From Parapristionchus giblindavisi (Eukaryota; Nematoda; Chromadorea; Rhabditida; Diplogasteridae), in assembly GCA_943737045.1 (NCBI GenBank), contig CALSFV010000312.1:310001-374000 (forward strand): a stretch of DNA of 64,000 bases, in the 5' to 3' direction. The position numbers and the translations under genes were made by a program. The notes under the pieces are model-generated. The model ran no database searches and was not told the origin of the DNA. It worked only from the letters and a program-made list of their open reading frames with translations. Positions within the stretch are counted from its first letter, which is position 1, and each line of letters starts with the position of its first letter. Of the stretch, positions 13,001 to 24,400 are shown in pieces.

Positions 13001-16000
13001 CTGATCTTTGATCTTTCACAGGTTCTGCGCCGGACTCTACCTCGTACTTCGCGAGAACAATCTTCTCGCCCGTAATATCAAGGATGAGGTAGATCAAAGA
13101 TTAATAAAGAATCAACTAATCGATAATCTTCGTAGATCTTCGGAATGTTCTTCGGTGGACGTTATATCATTCTTCTCATGGGTCTATTCTCTATTCATGC
13201 TGGTTTCATTTACAACGATATGTTCGCCAAGTCATTCAATATCTTCGGATCGGCATGGCAGAGCACTTTCTCGTTTGTTTTTTTTTTCGGATCATTATCG
13301 ATTGATTTCGAAGACATTGTTGATTGATTGATTTTCAGCGAAGCCACATTCAAACACTGGGGCGAGGAGGAAGAGATCAGCAAGAAGGAAATGTTGGTCG
13401 AGGTAATCAATAAAATGTCCTGATCTATCGATAGTCCACCCTTTCCCTGAATTGCAGCTCGATCCCGGAAAGGCTTTCTTGCACGACTCTCCTTATCCTT
13501 TCGGAGTGGATCCCGCGTGGAATATCGCCGAGAACAGAGTACGGAAGTGATTGATTGATCAATCGATAATTGAGTATTGATTGACCAATCGATAATTGAT
13601 TATTGATTGACCAATCGATAATTGAGTATTGATTGTAGTTGAACTTCCTTAACTCGATGAAGATGAAGTTGTCTGTCATTCTTGGAATTGGTCAGATGGC
13701 TTTCGGAGTGTGTCTTTCTCTCAATAATCATCGGTAAGTTCAATAATAATAATAATAGTAATACTAATAATGACACATAAAGGTGAAGACCCGTGATTGT
13801 TCTTGAAAATCCCTCACATATCTCTTGCTCAAATGCCAAGTGATATGCGAGAAGTTAACGCAACCACTCATCTATCCCATAGCGCAGTGGTAAACGATCA
13901 GAGTCTTTACAAATATGTCGCAGGGGGATTCATGTTTCTAGCGATCAATAAACTGAATCATCATAAAATAAATAGTGTACGGTATGTAAAATAACTTTCG
14001 CTACCTTTCTGTCTTCACAGTTTCTTTACGAAAATATTCGAGGGACTCTACCTTTATGAGGAAGGCGAGAGCGACAAACCACTGCTGATTTCGTAATACC
14101 ATTAGGTCAAGGGGTGCAAATCTGGATGGGAAAGAACTGTCACCTATCTGGATTGATGGTAATTCGACTACAGCCGCCGTACCAAATCATTTTTTGGACC
14201 ATTCTGAGGGGCCTTTTTTGTGTATAGGTACTTTTTTTAGGAAGGCACTTTATTTGCAAAAGACAAAGCAGCGAAAGTGAACCGAACCACAATAGTACGG
14301 GCAAGAGATGAAAGAACTTGCCAATACACTAAGATAGCACTATACAGGGGAACGAGAAACACAAACACTAATTGAGGAGCGAGGGAATGTTAAACGAAAA
14401 TAGAGCCATAAAGGGGATCAATGATGAAGGAAAGTAATAGATAGACAAATGATAATGGGTAAACGTAATGAACAAAATGAATAGATACAAACGAGATAAA
14501 TATGGTGAAGAATATGGTACATAGATTAACAAAATGGTAATATATATAATCATCTTGAAATCATTCATATTTCATTATCTTCTTCTCTTCATCTTTGTAG
14601 AGTTGTCGCTTTTGCTGTAGATGAAGAACCCGTCAAATCTCTGAAAAAGGAAACATTTAGGGAGACTATAATGGAATTATGAAATGTTTTTTTAGTTATT
14701 TTAAAGAATATATCTCCAACTTTCATTAAACAAAACCTTTCACTGTGAATCTGCGAATGAAATCAAATTAGAATAGAGTATAATCTATCATCATTTCCAT
14801 TCAAATTCAATATGCCCAAATGACGCGATATCAATAAATCATACAATAAATTGAACCTCTTCCATTGACCGAACATTCAGATAAGATATAAAATATACGA
14901 ATCAAAAACATTGGACTTACTGGTAGTTATTGATAGACCTCCATCATAGTAGTGAGAGTAACATCCTCTTTCTCAATCACCCTTAGTAGCAACAGATATG
15001 AACGAGCATCAATACTACCTTCAAACAAACGATATATATTAACGATGGAAACAATCAAAAAACAATAATCAACATAAAGTTAAAGTTACGAACCATTTTT
15101 AAAGAAAGAAGAGCGAACACGATATCATCCCTCCGTGCATCGTAGAAATGCTGAAATATCTTATAAATAACGAGAACAACTAAGAAAGGAGGACGTATTG
15201 ATCGATAAACATGGATAATGATAAATGGGTTTTCGAGAGAACATCCATGACTAATTCAATAATCCGAGCATAAACAGCCTTCATGTAGCAACATAACGAT
15301 CAAATACGTTGTGCAGCGTCAATTAATATATAAACATGACATAATGATAGCAATAACAAAGAAATATAGCAAATAAATAACAAAGTAAAATGACCGAACT
15401 CGCCCGCCGAGGTGGCAGCCGTAACCGGAGAATGGCAAAAAACTCTTAGTTACGGTAAGAGAACGATGTGTCATGACAATGATAGTCCATTTTTGGAGAG
15501 TACTTTTTTCTTCGAAACAGCGCTTTTTAGAGTGGAGGTTAGAAAAGGGAGTAGAGTGCACACAAAATTGAGAGTGCGCAGAGACTTGAGAATAGTAGCC
15601 CATTCTTATCCGGCTACTTTCTGTGATAGGTCTTTCTTCTCTGTTCTCTCTTCACTTTCCTTTGCTCTCTCGTTTTCTTCCCCTCACCCTCTCAGATTTT
15701 GGCTGTTTTAGGACGAAAAAAGTAGCTAATTATAAGGGGATTTTTTAGAGTTTTGGTACGGCGTATTTTATTCAATGACATTTAGTTACTTGAAATTTTC
15801 CGAATTTTCCGAAAAATTTTCGGAAAATCGGAAAATCAAAATTTTCCGAAAAAGGTCGGAAAATCGGAAAATTCGGAAAATCGGAAAAACGGAAATCCCA
15901 GCCCTGCTGTAGATGGTTCAAAGTATCATAACAGAAAATGACAGTGCAGTTTAGTGACATAAGAATTTACCATCCCTTATTTAAAAAAATTGATATACTC

Positions 16001-17762
16001 AATTGTCACTTCAGTTTCTTCAAATCAAAGATCGATATCTTCACCGTATTCATTCCTCAGATTCTCTTCCTTGGATGCATTTTCATGTATCTCTGTCTGC
16101 AGATCATTCTCAAGGTTATTATCGATCGATAAACCCTCGAATTTATATAAATAATCGCTTTAAGTTAAAAAAATTCAATCAATAATCTTGCAGTGGTTGT
16201 TCTTCTGGGTGAAAGAGGAGGAGATCTTCGGACAACTCTATCCCGGATCTCACTGCGCTCCATCACTTCTCGTCAGTATTTAAATTTTAAAAAATAATCG
16301 ACAATTCTTATATCGATTTAGTGTTCAGTCATAAATGAAAGAGCAAAGGATTTTTTATTATTTTCTAGTTTTTTTGTTTCTTATATAAGTACATATAATG
16401 AATATTCATTATTGATTGATTATACCCATTATTGATTGATTTTGTTCATTATTGATTGATAATAACTGATCATTTCCAGATTGGTCTTATCAACATGTTC
16501 ATGTTCAAAGATCGTGCACCTGGATTCGTTGCCAATGCCACTCGAGTCAATGGAAATCTCGTTGAGAGAGAAGGCTGCTATCTCACTCAATGGTATCCTG
16601 GACAGGTACGATAGATCACAAATCTGACCCATCATTTGTCCCACCGTACCTACCGTATGCCTGATTTCAGTCCACCGTAGAAGCGATCCTCGTACTCATT
16701 GCTGTCATTTGCATTCCCATCATGCTATTCGGAAAGCCCATCCACTTCCTCCTCCAACAGAAGAAGAACAAGGCTGCGCATGCTGAAAATATCGTAAGTC
16801 TACAGTATCTATATAGCACCATAGTGCTGTCCCATTGGTGACATTTACAACTCTATGTCTTTTCATTATGTAAATATGTGGTTAAAAATGGTATCCATAA
16901 ATGGTATCGAGATTACGGTAGTTCTTCGGGTCGGGCGATATGTCAGAATCGTGATTTTTTTCAGACGGTTCATGCAAATGTTCTGACGGAAGAGACAGAG
17001 ATTGTCGCGAATGGAAATGGAAAAGCTCAAGAGTCTCATGGTGGTGGAGGACACGGACATGGAGAAGAGGTCAGAGATCAAAGATCAAACATTGAAAGAT
17101 CAAAGATCAAAAGAACCAAGATCAGTATTTGCAGGCATTCGGAGATGTGATGGTTCATCAAGCCATTCATACCATCGAGTACGTCCTCGGATGTGTCTCC
17201 CATACTGCCTCATATCTCCGTTTGTGGGCTCTCTCACTTGCCCATGCCCGTAAGTATCATTTGTCTTTACTTTATTGATTAGTTCTCTGAAGATCTACAT
17301 ATGTGTGAGGAAAACTTTTGTGATACAGATATGATAGATCACAAACCTGACCCATCGTCTGCCCCCCCCCCCCCCCCCGCTAAGATTATTTAAATCAAAC
17401 TAAATAAACTAATAATTCAGAGCTATCGGAAGTATTGTGGCACATGGTTCTCGCCAATTCCTTCAATGCTTCTCATTCACCCGTAGTGGGAGCCATTGCA
17501 ATCTACATCGTTTTCTTCATCTTTGGAGTACTAACATTCTCCATTCTCGTACTCATGGAGGGTCTTTCTGCCTTCCTCCACGCCCTTCGTCTTCACTGGT
17601 TGGTTAACCCCGTGCGGGGTTTCCGAGACTTTATTGGTTAACCATCTAACCCATTGCAGGGTCGAGTTCCAGTCCAAGTTCTACCTCGGTCTCGGTTATC
17701 CCTTCGTGCCTTTCTCCTTCAGACAACAACTCTCACAGGTTGAGCTGACCGCAGCTGCCTAA
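10077..17762 (+). CDS. V-type proton ATPase subunit a (complete gene)
   Basis: Membrane subunit a of the Vo sector, which forms the proton half-channels of the V-ATPase. It starts [10 protein letters not shown], as metazoan a-subunits do, and I could follow exons to the stop. The cytosolic half has [25 protein letters not shown] and [20 protein letters not shown]. The membrane half has [10 protein letters not shown], the [22 protein letters not shown] loop, and [15 protein letters not shown] followed after splicing by QLSEVLWHM, which contains the Arg essential for proton transfer. The C-terminus is [14 protein letters not shown]. All junctions are GT/AG. The intron 13,735-16,014 is unusually long (2.3 kb). 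The last eight exons (from 16,015) lie in unit 1 of the tandem array. Many introns carry GATCTTT or TTGATTGATT repeats. Nematode homologues include UNC-32/VHA-5/6/7; I cannot say which paralogue this is. Confidence 0.93.
11986..12057 (-). pseudogene. Degenerate tRNA-like relic in V-ATPase intron
   Basis: On the minus strand the intron 11,971-12,073 reads an A-box-like TAGTGTAGTGGCTAA and, ~40 nt on, a B-box-like GGTTCGAATACC. The spacing fits a tRNA, but the T-arm has an extra base and the two acceptor-arm halves do not pair, so this is a tRNA-derived relic or SINE head rather than a working gene. Confidence 0.35.
14021..14096 (+). other. Candidate alternative terminal exon of the V-ATPase gene
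   Basis: After a CTTCACAG acceptor (to 14,020) a short frame opens in phase with the upstream exon (ending 13,734). It encodes [16 protein letters not shown] and stops at TAA 14,094-14,096. The regular next exon at 16,015 also begins [10 protein letters not shown], so the two starts resemble each other. Using this exon would truncate subunit a within its membrane half. It may instead be a decayed exon copy. Confidence 0.3.
14575..15284 (-). CDS. Candidate nested gene inside the V-ATPase intron, unknown product
   Basis: Four minus-strand exons (15,243-15,284; 15,090-15,150; 14,939-15,018; 14,575-14,640) join with GT/AG sites and matching phases into an 82-aa frame. It starts [14 protein letters not shown], continues [19 protein letters not shown] and ends TKMKRRR. 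No family recognised, and no signal peptide or membrane segment. It lies wholly within the 2.3 kb V-ATPase intron on the opposite strand and outside the tandem array, so it is single copy here. Support is only frame and splice consistency; it could be the 3' part of a longer gene or chance. Confidence 0.3.
17386..17386. repeat. Variable poly-C tract (unit 1 copy, approximate position)
   Basis: A C homopolymer of about 17 within the intron before the LSEVLW exon. Its length differs among units (longer in unit 3, about 10 in unit 5, absent as a pure run in unit 6), so it is a marker of unit identity. Confidence 0.6.
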
Positions 17763-18890
17763 GGGAGACGATTACGGTAACCGTAACCGTATCCGGGAGA
17801 TAGCTACCGTCGCCTATTTGACGGATCTCTCCCTTTATCTTTTATATTGTTGCACTCATTCTTCGTGTATTACCATAGTAATTCATAATTATCGATCGAC
17901 AAAACATAATCAAATTCCCCTCAAATGACATAATAGTACCGTGTAATGTTGTTCGTTACATCGATCACATTGCTCCGCCCCTTTTCTAGCCACGCCCCTT
18001 TTCGATGAAGAATATGTATGTGTGCCCCCGGTGTGATCATCATTAGCCTACCATACTCCCGATTCCAAACCCTCTCTAGTGATACATTCCGTTGAAAAGA
18101 AGAAAGATGATAAGAGATCAATTCGTATATTGACATTTTGTTTGTATGACTTAGCTGATATTTCATTGAGAAGATAAACATATATCATTCTCTATATGCA
18201 ATTCACGCTTCAATCAAACAAATGCAGCACTTTAAAAAAGATTTTGTCTTCGAGATTCATGAAAATGACCTTCATCAGCTTTCCATTTCATCATCACTAA
18301 CAGAATATGTTTCAAACTTTGTATTTTATTTTTGACTAGTCAATTATGATCACTTAATCTGCTCAAGTTCACGAAAAAATAAATTACAAGTATAGAATAG
18401 TTCCGTAGTAGTCCAAAAGCATGTGACATTCTCTACAGACTTTTCTAAAAGTTTTTGTATACTGCTTCAAATCTAAAACGAAAAAAAAACAAAATCAAAG
18501 TAGATTAAACATTTCGTTAATCAATACAAAATTTTCATGATTATGACCTTTAGAGATTATGCAAAATGGGAAATATAGACAGAGATTGACTGTTCAGTTT
18601 CAGTATTCACTATAGTCGATTCCATCGTTTGAACATCATTCAATCAACTTTTATTTCTTTTCATCAACTTTGTATATCCTGATAAATATCATTGAATTGT
18701 TGGATAAAATACTAAAGTGTCATTAGAATACATATTTATTGGCTCTTGAAGAAAGACCGTGGCTTATTTTACTTTTGACAGTCTGTCTTTTGACAGCCGT
18801 ATCTGTTATGAATAATAGGAGGGAAGGGACGATACAAAGATATAATATCTTTATTCGGTATCACAAGATTATGAAAACATTTAGTTAATA
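17763..18890. other. Convergent intergenic region, V-ATPase / ABC 3' ends
   Basis: About 1.2 kb in each unit between the V-ATPase stop and the ABC stop. It has GGTTACGGTTAC-like inverted motifs just after the stop and AT-rich sequence. An 86-codon minus frame (17,921-18,181) is conserved among units only because the DNA is; unit 6 lacks its first codons. No gene is called. Confidence 0.55.
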
Positions 18891-18896
18891 CTGAAG
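18891..18896. repeat. Left 6-bp target site duplication CTGAAG
   Basis: CTGAAG immediately precedes the element's first base. It matches 36,863-36,868 on the other side and occurs once at the same place in units 2-6. Confidence 0.97.
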
Positions 18897-20000
18897 AGTA
18901 GTATAGTTCTGTCTCACTTACATAAAAAACAGCTGCTTTTTGGAGGCGGGGCTTATGTCAGCCAATGACCGTACAGCTTTAGGGGCGGAGCTTATGCCAG
19001 CCAATCACCGTCGGCCACGCCCCCTTTAGGGGCGGAGCTTATCTATTTTTTATATTGATTTTTTGTATCGATTTTTTATATTGATTTTTTGTAGATCAAT
19101 CAAAATGATAATAATGATTGACAACTCTTATCAGTCAATCAATAAAATCATCCTAATCAATTACTACAGTAATCAACAAGTACAGTAATCAGTAATACAG
19201 TAAACAACAAGTACAGTACAAGTACAGTACAAGTACAGTACAAGTACAGTAATCAAATACAGTAATTTGAAAAAAATCAATAATCATTACATTATCGATT
19301 TTTTGGTAGATCAATGATTCACATTATCGATTTTTGGTAGATCAATGATAAAATCAATCGAAATAATAAAATAAAGCAATTAACAAAGACTCACCACAGC
19401 AACACAACCGCACGGGGGACTGACGAGACTAGAGACTAAACTAATTGTGGGCGGGGCCTCCTCCCATACATTGAAACTCACTCTGCTTCTCTATACCCTC
19501 TCTCTTTTACACTATCTCTACATCTAACTATTATAAATCATTTCGCAATTTACATATACCCGATTCTACAGTATACCTCTCCTTCGTTTCTCTCGGAATC
19601 CCTCTCCCTATCCTCTAGACTAGAACAGAGGATTAGGATAAGGTCACCCTCTGCCTTCGTTTCTACCCCTCTCCCTACCCTTTTTGCGGTATCTATCTCT
19701 AATCCACTGATACATCTTACACCCTCTCTCTCTAAGCTCTTCTCTCTCTCCCTCTACTGAGTTGTTCCGAGCAATTCCGAGCGAAGCGAAGGGCAAAGCG
19801 AAGGAGCGAAGTCTCTCTCTATTGACTACAACAGAGGATTAGGATAAGGACAACCTCTGTCTTTGTTTCTTCCCCCTCTCCCTACCCTTTTTGCGGTATC
19901 TCTATCTAATCCAGCGATATATCTTGCACCCTATCTCTAAGCTCTTGTGCGTCTGTCAAGAGAGGAGTGAAGGATAAGGATAAGAAGAAGAAGAAGGAAC
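18897..20000 (+). repeat. Left terminal inverted repeat
   Basis: Matches the reverse complement of the right end, ending near the AAGAAGAAGAAGG tract. It contains GC-rich GGGGCGGAGCTTAT boxes, a run of ACAGTACAAGT repeats (19,200-19,255) and TTCCGAGCGAAGCGAAGG motifs. Differences from the right copy include more ACAGTACAAGT copies here. Confidence 0.93.
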
Positions 20001-20689
20001 CTTTCCCGCAAGAGAGAGTGGTGTAATTCGTTGTACTCAGTATAGAGAGTGAGATCCTTCTCATAATCCTTCTACAGAATGTAAAGATGGGGAGAGAAGC
20101 CGGCTGTGCCTAGCAACTCCTATACACAGATAAGAGGGAGAAGGAGAAGGCTTTACCTAAGCCTTTGTCTATATCTCGGGATTCATTAATCAAATTGGGG
20201 TGTATACCCTAAGTGAGATATCCTTCACATAATACTTCTCCTTCGCATTAATAAGGGTAGGGACCCCATCTGCCATCGATTCTATCGGAATCACCGTGAG
20301 GCTATTTTCAAAATCGCATAATGAGGTGTAGAAATTGGAGAATAATGAATTCAAATTTTTGGATCATCTAAAGATAACTTTGTATAAACTATGGTACAAT
20401 TTTCACTTGCAACTTTGTATTAACTCTGATACTATTCTCACTTGAAACTTTATATGTCTCATGTATGATTATATATATATATATACTGAAATAAACCTGT
20501 TGGTTAGCTAATATATGTTGTATACGTATGACAATGACATTAATAACAAACTCTGTGTGTGTGTGTATATATTGTCATGAATAAAAAATGAATGAAAGGC
20601 ATTTATGTATACAGTTAGTACATCAACAGCAGCAACAACAAGATAATTACAGAGGGTGGCAAAGTAGAACAATGCTAATTACGATCGAG

Positions 20690-20730
<41 letters not shown>

Positions 20731-20766
20731 ATTTTTTATATATCTTGAGAAAAATAAAAATAGGGG
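20001..20766. other. Left subterminal region, no gene seen
   Basis: AT-rich spacer between the TIR and the first gene, with AT dinucleotide runs at about 20,470-20,482 and 20,696-20,722 and a GT run near 20,556. Short frames here look accidental. Confidence 0.5.
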
Positions 20767-21301
20767 TTAAACAGTAGAATTAGAAGTGGTTGGTTGGTCA
20801 TTTAGACCAATTGCCCTATTAGGAAACTGAGGAAAGGTCATTAAAGTAATTAATAACGTGGAATCTAAGGATATACTACTACCGCTTTGCATAAAGCTTA
20901 ACATATGTTTTAACAATAGATAACCGGGTGAAGTTTGACCAAATTTAAAATGAATAAAAAAATTTTTTCCAGGGAAGGAAAGATCAGAATTATTTATACT
21001 AAGGGTTATGAATGTCATATCCGCATGGTCGGGTATGTGTTGGAATAGCCTATTTATGGCGTCATCCACGGCTAAGGGGAATATGTCTGCCGGTATCTTA
21101 TCTGTGTTGAGGGTGAACATGGCCCGAACCATGTAGGCGCCACAGCCCCTGGAGCTCGGAGTAAGGTCGTCGAGCTGATACTCTTCACAGAGATCTAAAG
21201 AGAATACGAAGAGGTGAGAATGAGATCACATCGTAGATACCTGGATCGGTCTCATACATTGCCGGTGAAGGGGCAGACATGGATTGCGATGGGGTAGACA
21301 T
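20767..21301 (-). CDS. Divergent two-exon gene; candidate separated PolB N-terminal domain
   Basis: Two exons (21,241-21,301 and 20,767-21,194; GTATCT...CTTTAG intron) give a 162-aa protein starting MSTPSQSMSAPSP. The central part (YMVRAMFTLNTD, then DLSFPGKNFFIHF, then a helix and MQSGSSISLDSTLLITL) resembles, by pattern, the segment that in many Polinton polymerases precedes the 'CLxRAI' region. That later region is exactly where the adjacent polymerase gene (from 21,478, opposite strand) begins. I infer that the N-terminal domain is encoded as a separate gene fired from a shared divergent promoter. If this is wrong, it is a small unknown Polinton protein. No catalytic motif is visible. Confidence 0.55.
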
Positions 21302-21477
21302 GCTTACACGGATCACTGTAGTGGATAAACCAAACGTATCACGACTGATGGTGCGAATGCGGGCTCTTGCAGTAGGATTAGTTGGGCGGGGCTTGACCTT
21401 ATTGATGACGGACTAGTGACAGTCCAGTTAGTCAGTCTTACCAAGACCACTCATCACTCGTTGTTGTCTAATCTATC
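21302..21477. promoter_or_regulatory. Divergent promoter between the 162-aa gene and PolB
   Basis: A 176-bp spacer between two divergent ATGs, containing GGGCGGGGCTTGACC. The same GC-rich motif type occurs in the TIRs, so it may be an element-encoded control site. Confidence 0.4.
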
Positions 21478-24400
21478 ATGGCTGGTATCTACCATAAAAA
21501 CTTCAAAGGTCTCGCAGCGTTCCCAAAGATCGAACAGGTACCTCTTAGCATGATTATCTTGCTACATCGTACATCTCATTTAAGGATGCAATGGCACTAA
21601 TGAGGGCCTGCCTATTTGGCAAGGTCTTGGCCGATCGAGATTACTATAGAGCAACAAGGCCTGGTATGCGGGTAGATGACGATCATCTAATCGATTCAGC
21701 AGATGAGCGGAAACAGTATAAAGAATTAAAGGATAAGCTAAAAAATGTATAAATGATAACATATAAATATATATAATTAATGTTGTATATTCTAGATTTC
21801 AAGAACAATGAAAACCCAGCGTAATGATACAGAGGAGCTGGCTTATCGATTGAGATTGAATGTACATTTGGGATTGGCTGATCTGCCCCGAATTGCCGAG
21901 GCACTCGGAGCACCCTACCGGCTTATCGTGTTCAGATATGTGAGTATTTCATTTTTTTTTTTGTTTTTTTTTTTTTGAAAAAATATTTAAACATTAAAGC
22001 ATCCCGCAAGTGGTATATGTACGCTCGAGTGGGCTAGCCCCCAAGTAGGCACAAAGCCCATCCATCTAGTTACTGATGGGCATAACTGGAATTGTCTATC
22101 CAGCACATTTGGTGTCTTCGAAGGGAAATATTTCTGTAACTACTGCTTGAAGACATCTGCCAAAGTAACACATCATAGGTACGATAGTTGATTATTCCAG
22201 TTATTATTATACATGTTCTCTTAGATGTGAATACAAATGTGACGCTTGCGATCTGCCTTTATTATTTGGAAGATGTATTGGTGGCCCGGTTAAGACATGC
22301 AAAGATTGCAATTTCACTTTTCTCTCAGAGGTAATCGGAATTTATACGTTTATTTTATTATTATTCTTTATTTCCAGAGTTGTTATGAGAGACATAGGCA
22401 TCAACATCAGCGTGGAAATACAACACTTTTATCACGATGCGCACGGATAAAATCTTGCACCGAGTAAGTGTTATTCTCATTTCTAAAGAGTGAAAATTTG
22501 TTTCTTTAGGTGTCTCGGGTGCTACAGAACCAGCAATGGTGAGCATGTGTGCGGAGAGAGTATCTTCTGCACACAGTGCCAGGAATATACCGTGAGAGAA
22601 CACGACTGCCACTGGAAGGAACTGTCTGCAAGGAAGAGGAAAAACATGAAACAGAGGCAAGATCAATTCAGACTTGCATTCTACGACATTGAGAGTGTGA
22701 TCTGCACTGAACCAGAACCTCAAGTCTTCCGGCCAACCCAACAACACTACGCATCGACGATTGTGTTGAGAAAGGTATATTATTACATGAATACTTTTTA
22801 ATCATGTTTGAAAAAAACGTTTTGATTGTGTTTTGAAAATATTTCAAGCTATCTGAAAATATTTCTAACATTTTACAGGTCTGCTACAAGTGCGCCGACC
22901 GAGGATTAGATGACCCATGCGATATATGTGGATCTCGTGAAGAGATTTTCACATATGGATCGGGAGCCGAATATACCGCAGATGAGAATGGCCCGTTCAG
23001 GGTCATTGATCGATTCTGTGACTATATACTTGGAGAACCAACGATGAGAGGCCGGTACGTACATGTAGTGTAATACGTTTGTTGAAAATCACAATTAAGA
23101 TCTGTTTATGGCCACAATGCGGCCAGATACGACACGCATATCGTGATAGACGGCTTGATTAGAAAAGGTGTCGCCCCCAAAATCATCAATAAGGGCACAG
23201 ATGTAATAAGTGCGGTCATACGACTACGTGGAGGCGAATCCATCATCTTTAAGGTACTCATATATAACCTCGAAAAAATTAAATACTTTCATTAGGACTC
23301 GTTCCTTCTCATCCCAATGGGTCTCGGGCAGTTCAACAAGGCCTTTGAACTGAATTGTGATGATAAAGGTATCAATTTCAATGTAAAAATTTCAATTATT
23401 CTCCTCTGTTAAAGGCATGTTCCCATTCTTCGTGAACACGCCTCAACATTGGGGAAAGGTGTGGCCATCACTTCCACCTCTGCCATACTACGATCCCAAC
23501 CACAAGAAACCCGACGAACTCAAGCGGCTGGTTGACTGGCACAACGAGGAATCGGGACGTGAATGGGTACAAGACGAAGAAATTGTCAAGTACTGCCGTA
23601 AGTTTCTATTCTACTGGTGTTGATAAATCTAACAATAATAATTACAGGCCAGGATGTAGTCATCCTGTTGAAGGGCTGCCTGAGGTTCAGAGCCACAATG
23701 ATGGAGGCGACAGGGTGGTGCCCTTTTACTAACGCCAACACATTGGCAAGTTTCTGCCAATGGTTGCTGAGGGCAGACCATCTACCGGCAGCAAAAATGC
23801 CCTACCTCCCAGAAAGTAATACTATTCTTGCTAATAATAATTGTATAAAACAACATTATTTAGGTGGCTATGGAGCGCATAAACACTCAATACTCGCCAT
23901 GCAGTATATCCGATGGCTGGAACATCTCAGAGATGTCAACCTACCACCGCTCGTCCACGCACGCAGTAGCCGGGACGGAGAGATGGTCCATTTTTTAATG
24001 ATCATTATGTCAATAACATTTTCTCTTCTTCTAGGCTATCCACATTGACCATCGCAGGACACTGCGGGTGGATTGTTACGACCCCGCTACCAATGAAGTC
24101 ATAGAAATTCTAGGCTGCTAGTCAGTTTTTTTTATACCAATGTAGCTATAAACACACACATATTCAGTTATCACGGCTGCCGTGTATGTTTCCCCCGTGG
24201 GTCAAAAATGGCGGGAGGTGAGAGTGCGGTCTCACTCCGCAATCGTACCAAGGCCCGTCTCGAGCTCATCAGGCAGAAAGATTACACTGTTAAAGCTGTA
24301 TGGGAGTGTGATATAAGAAAGATGTTGGAGAAGGATGGAGACATGAAAAAGTTCTTCAAAGAAATTGAGGTAAACATAATATCCATTTCTAATTTAACAA

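Noticed and set aside
13870..13940. tRNA-like A-box (TAGCGCAGTGG) in the long V-ATPase intron
   Set aside because: No B-box at the right distance and no pairing acceptor stem.
15772..15960. 62-codon frame ([12 protein letters not shown]...) found in five units
   Set aside because: It is translated GGAAAATCGG/TTTTCCGA repeat in an intron, and is largely deleted in unit 6.
17921..18181. 86-codon minus frame in the convergent spacer of every unit
   Set aside because: Conserved only because units are near-identical. No family resemblance, and the start is lost in unit 6.
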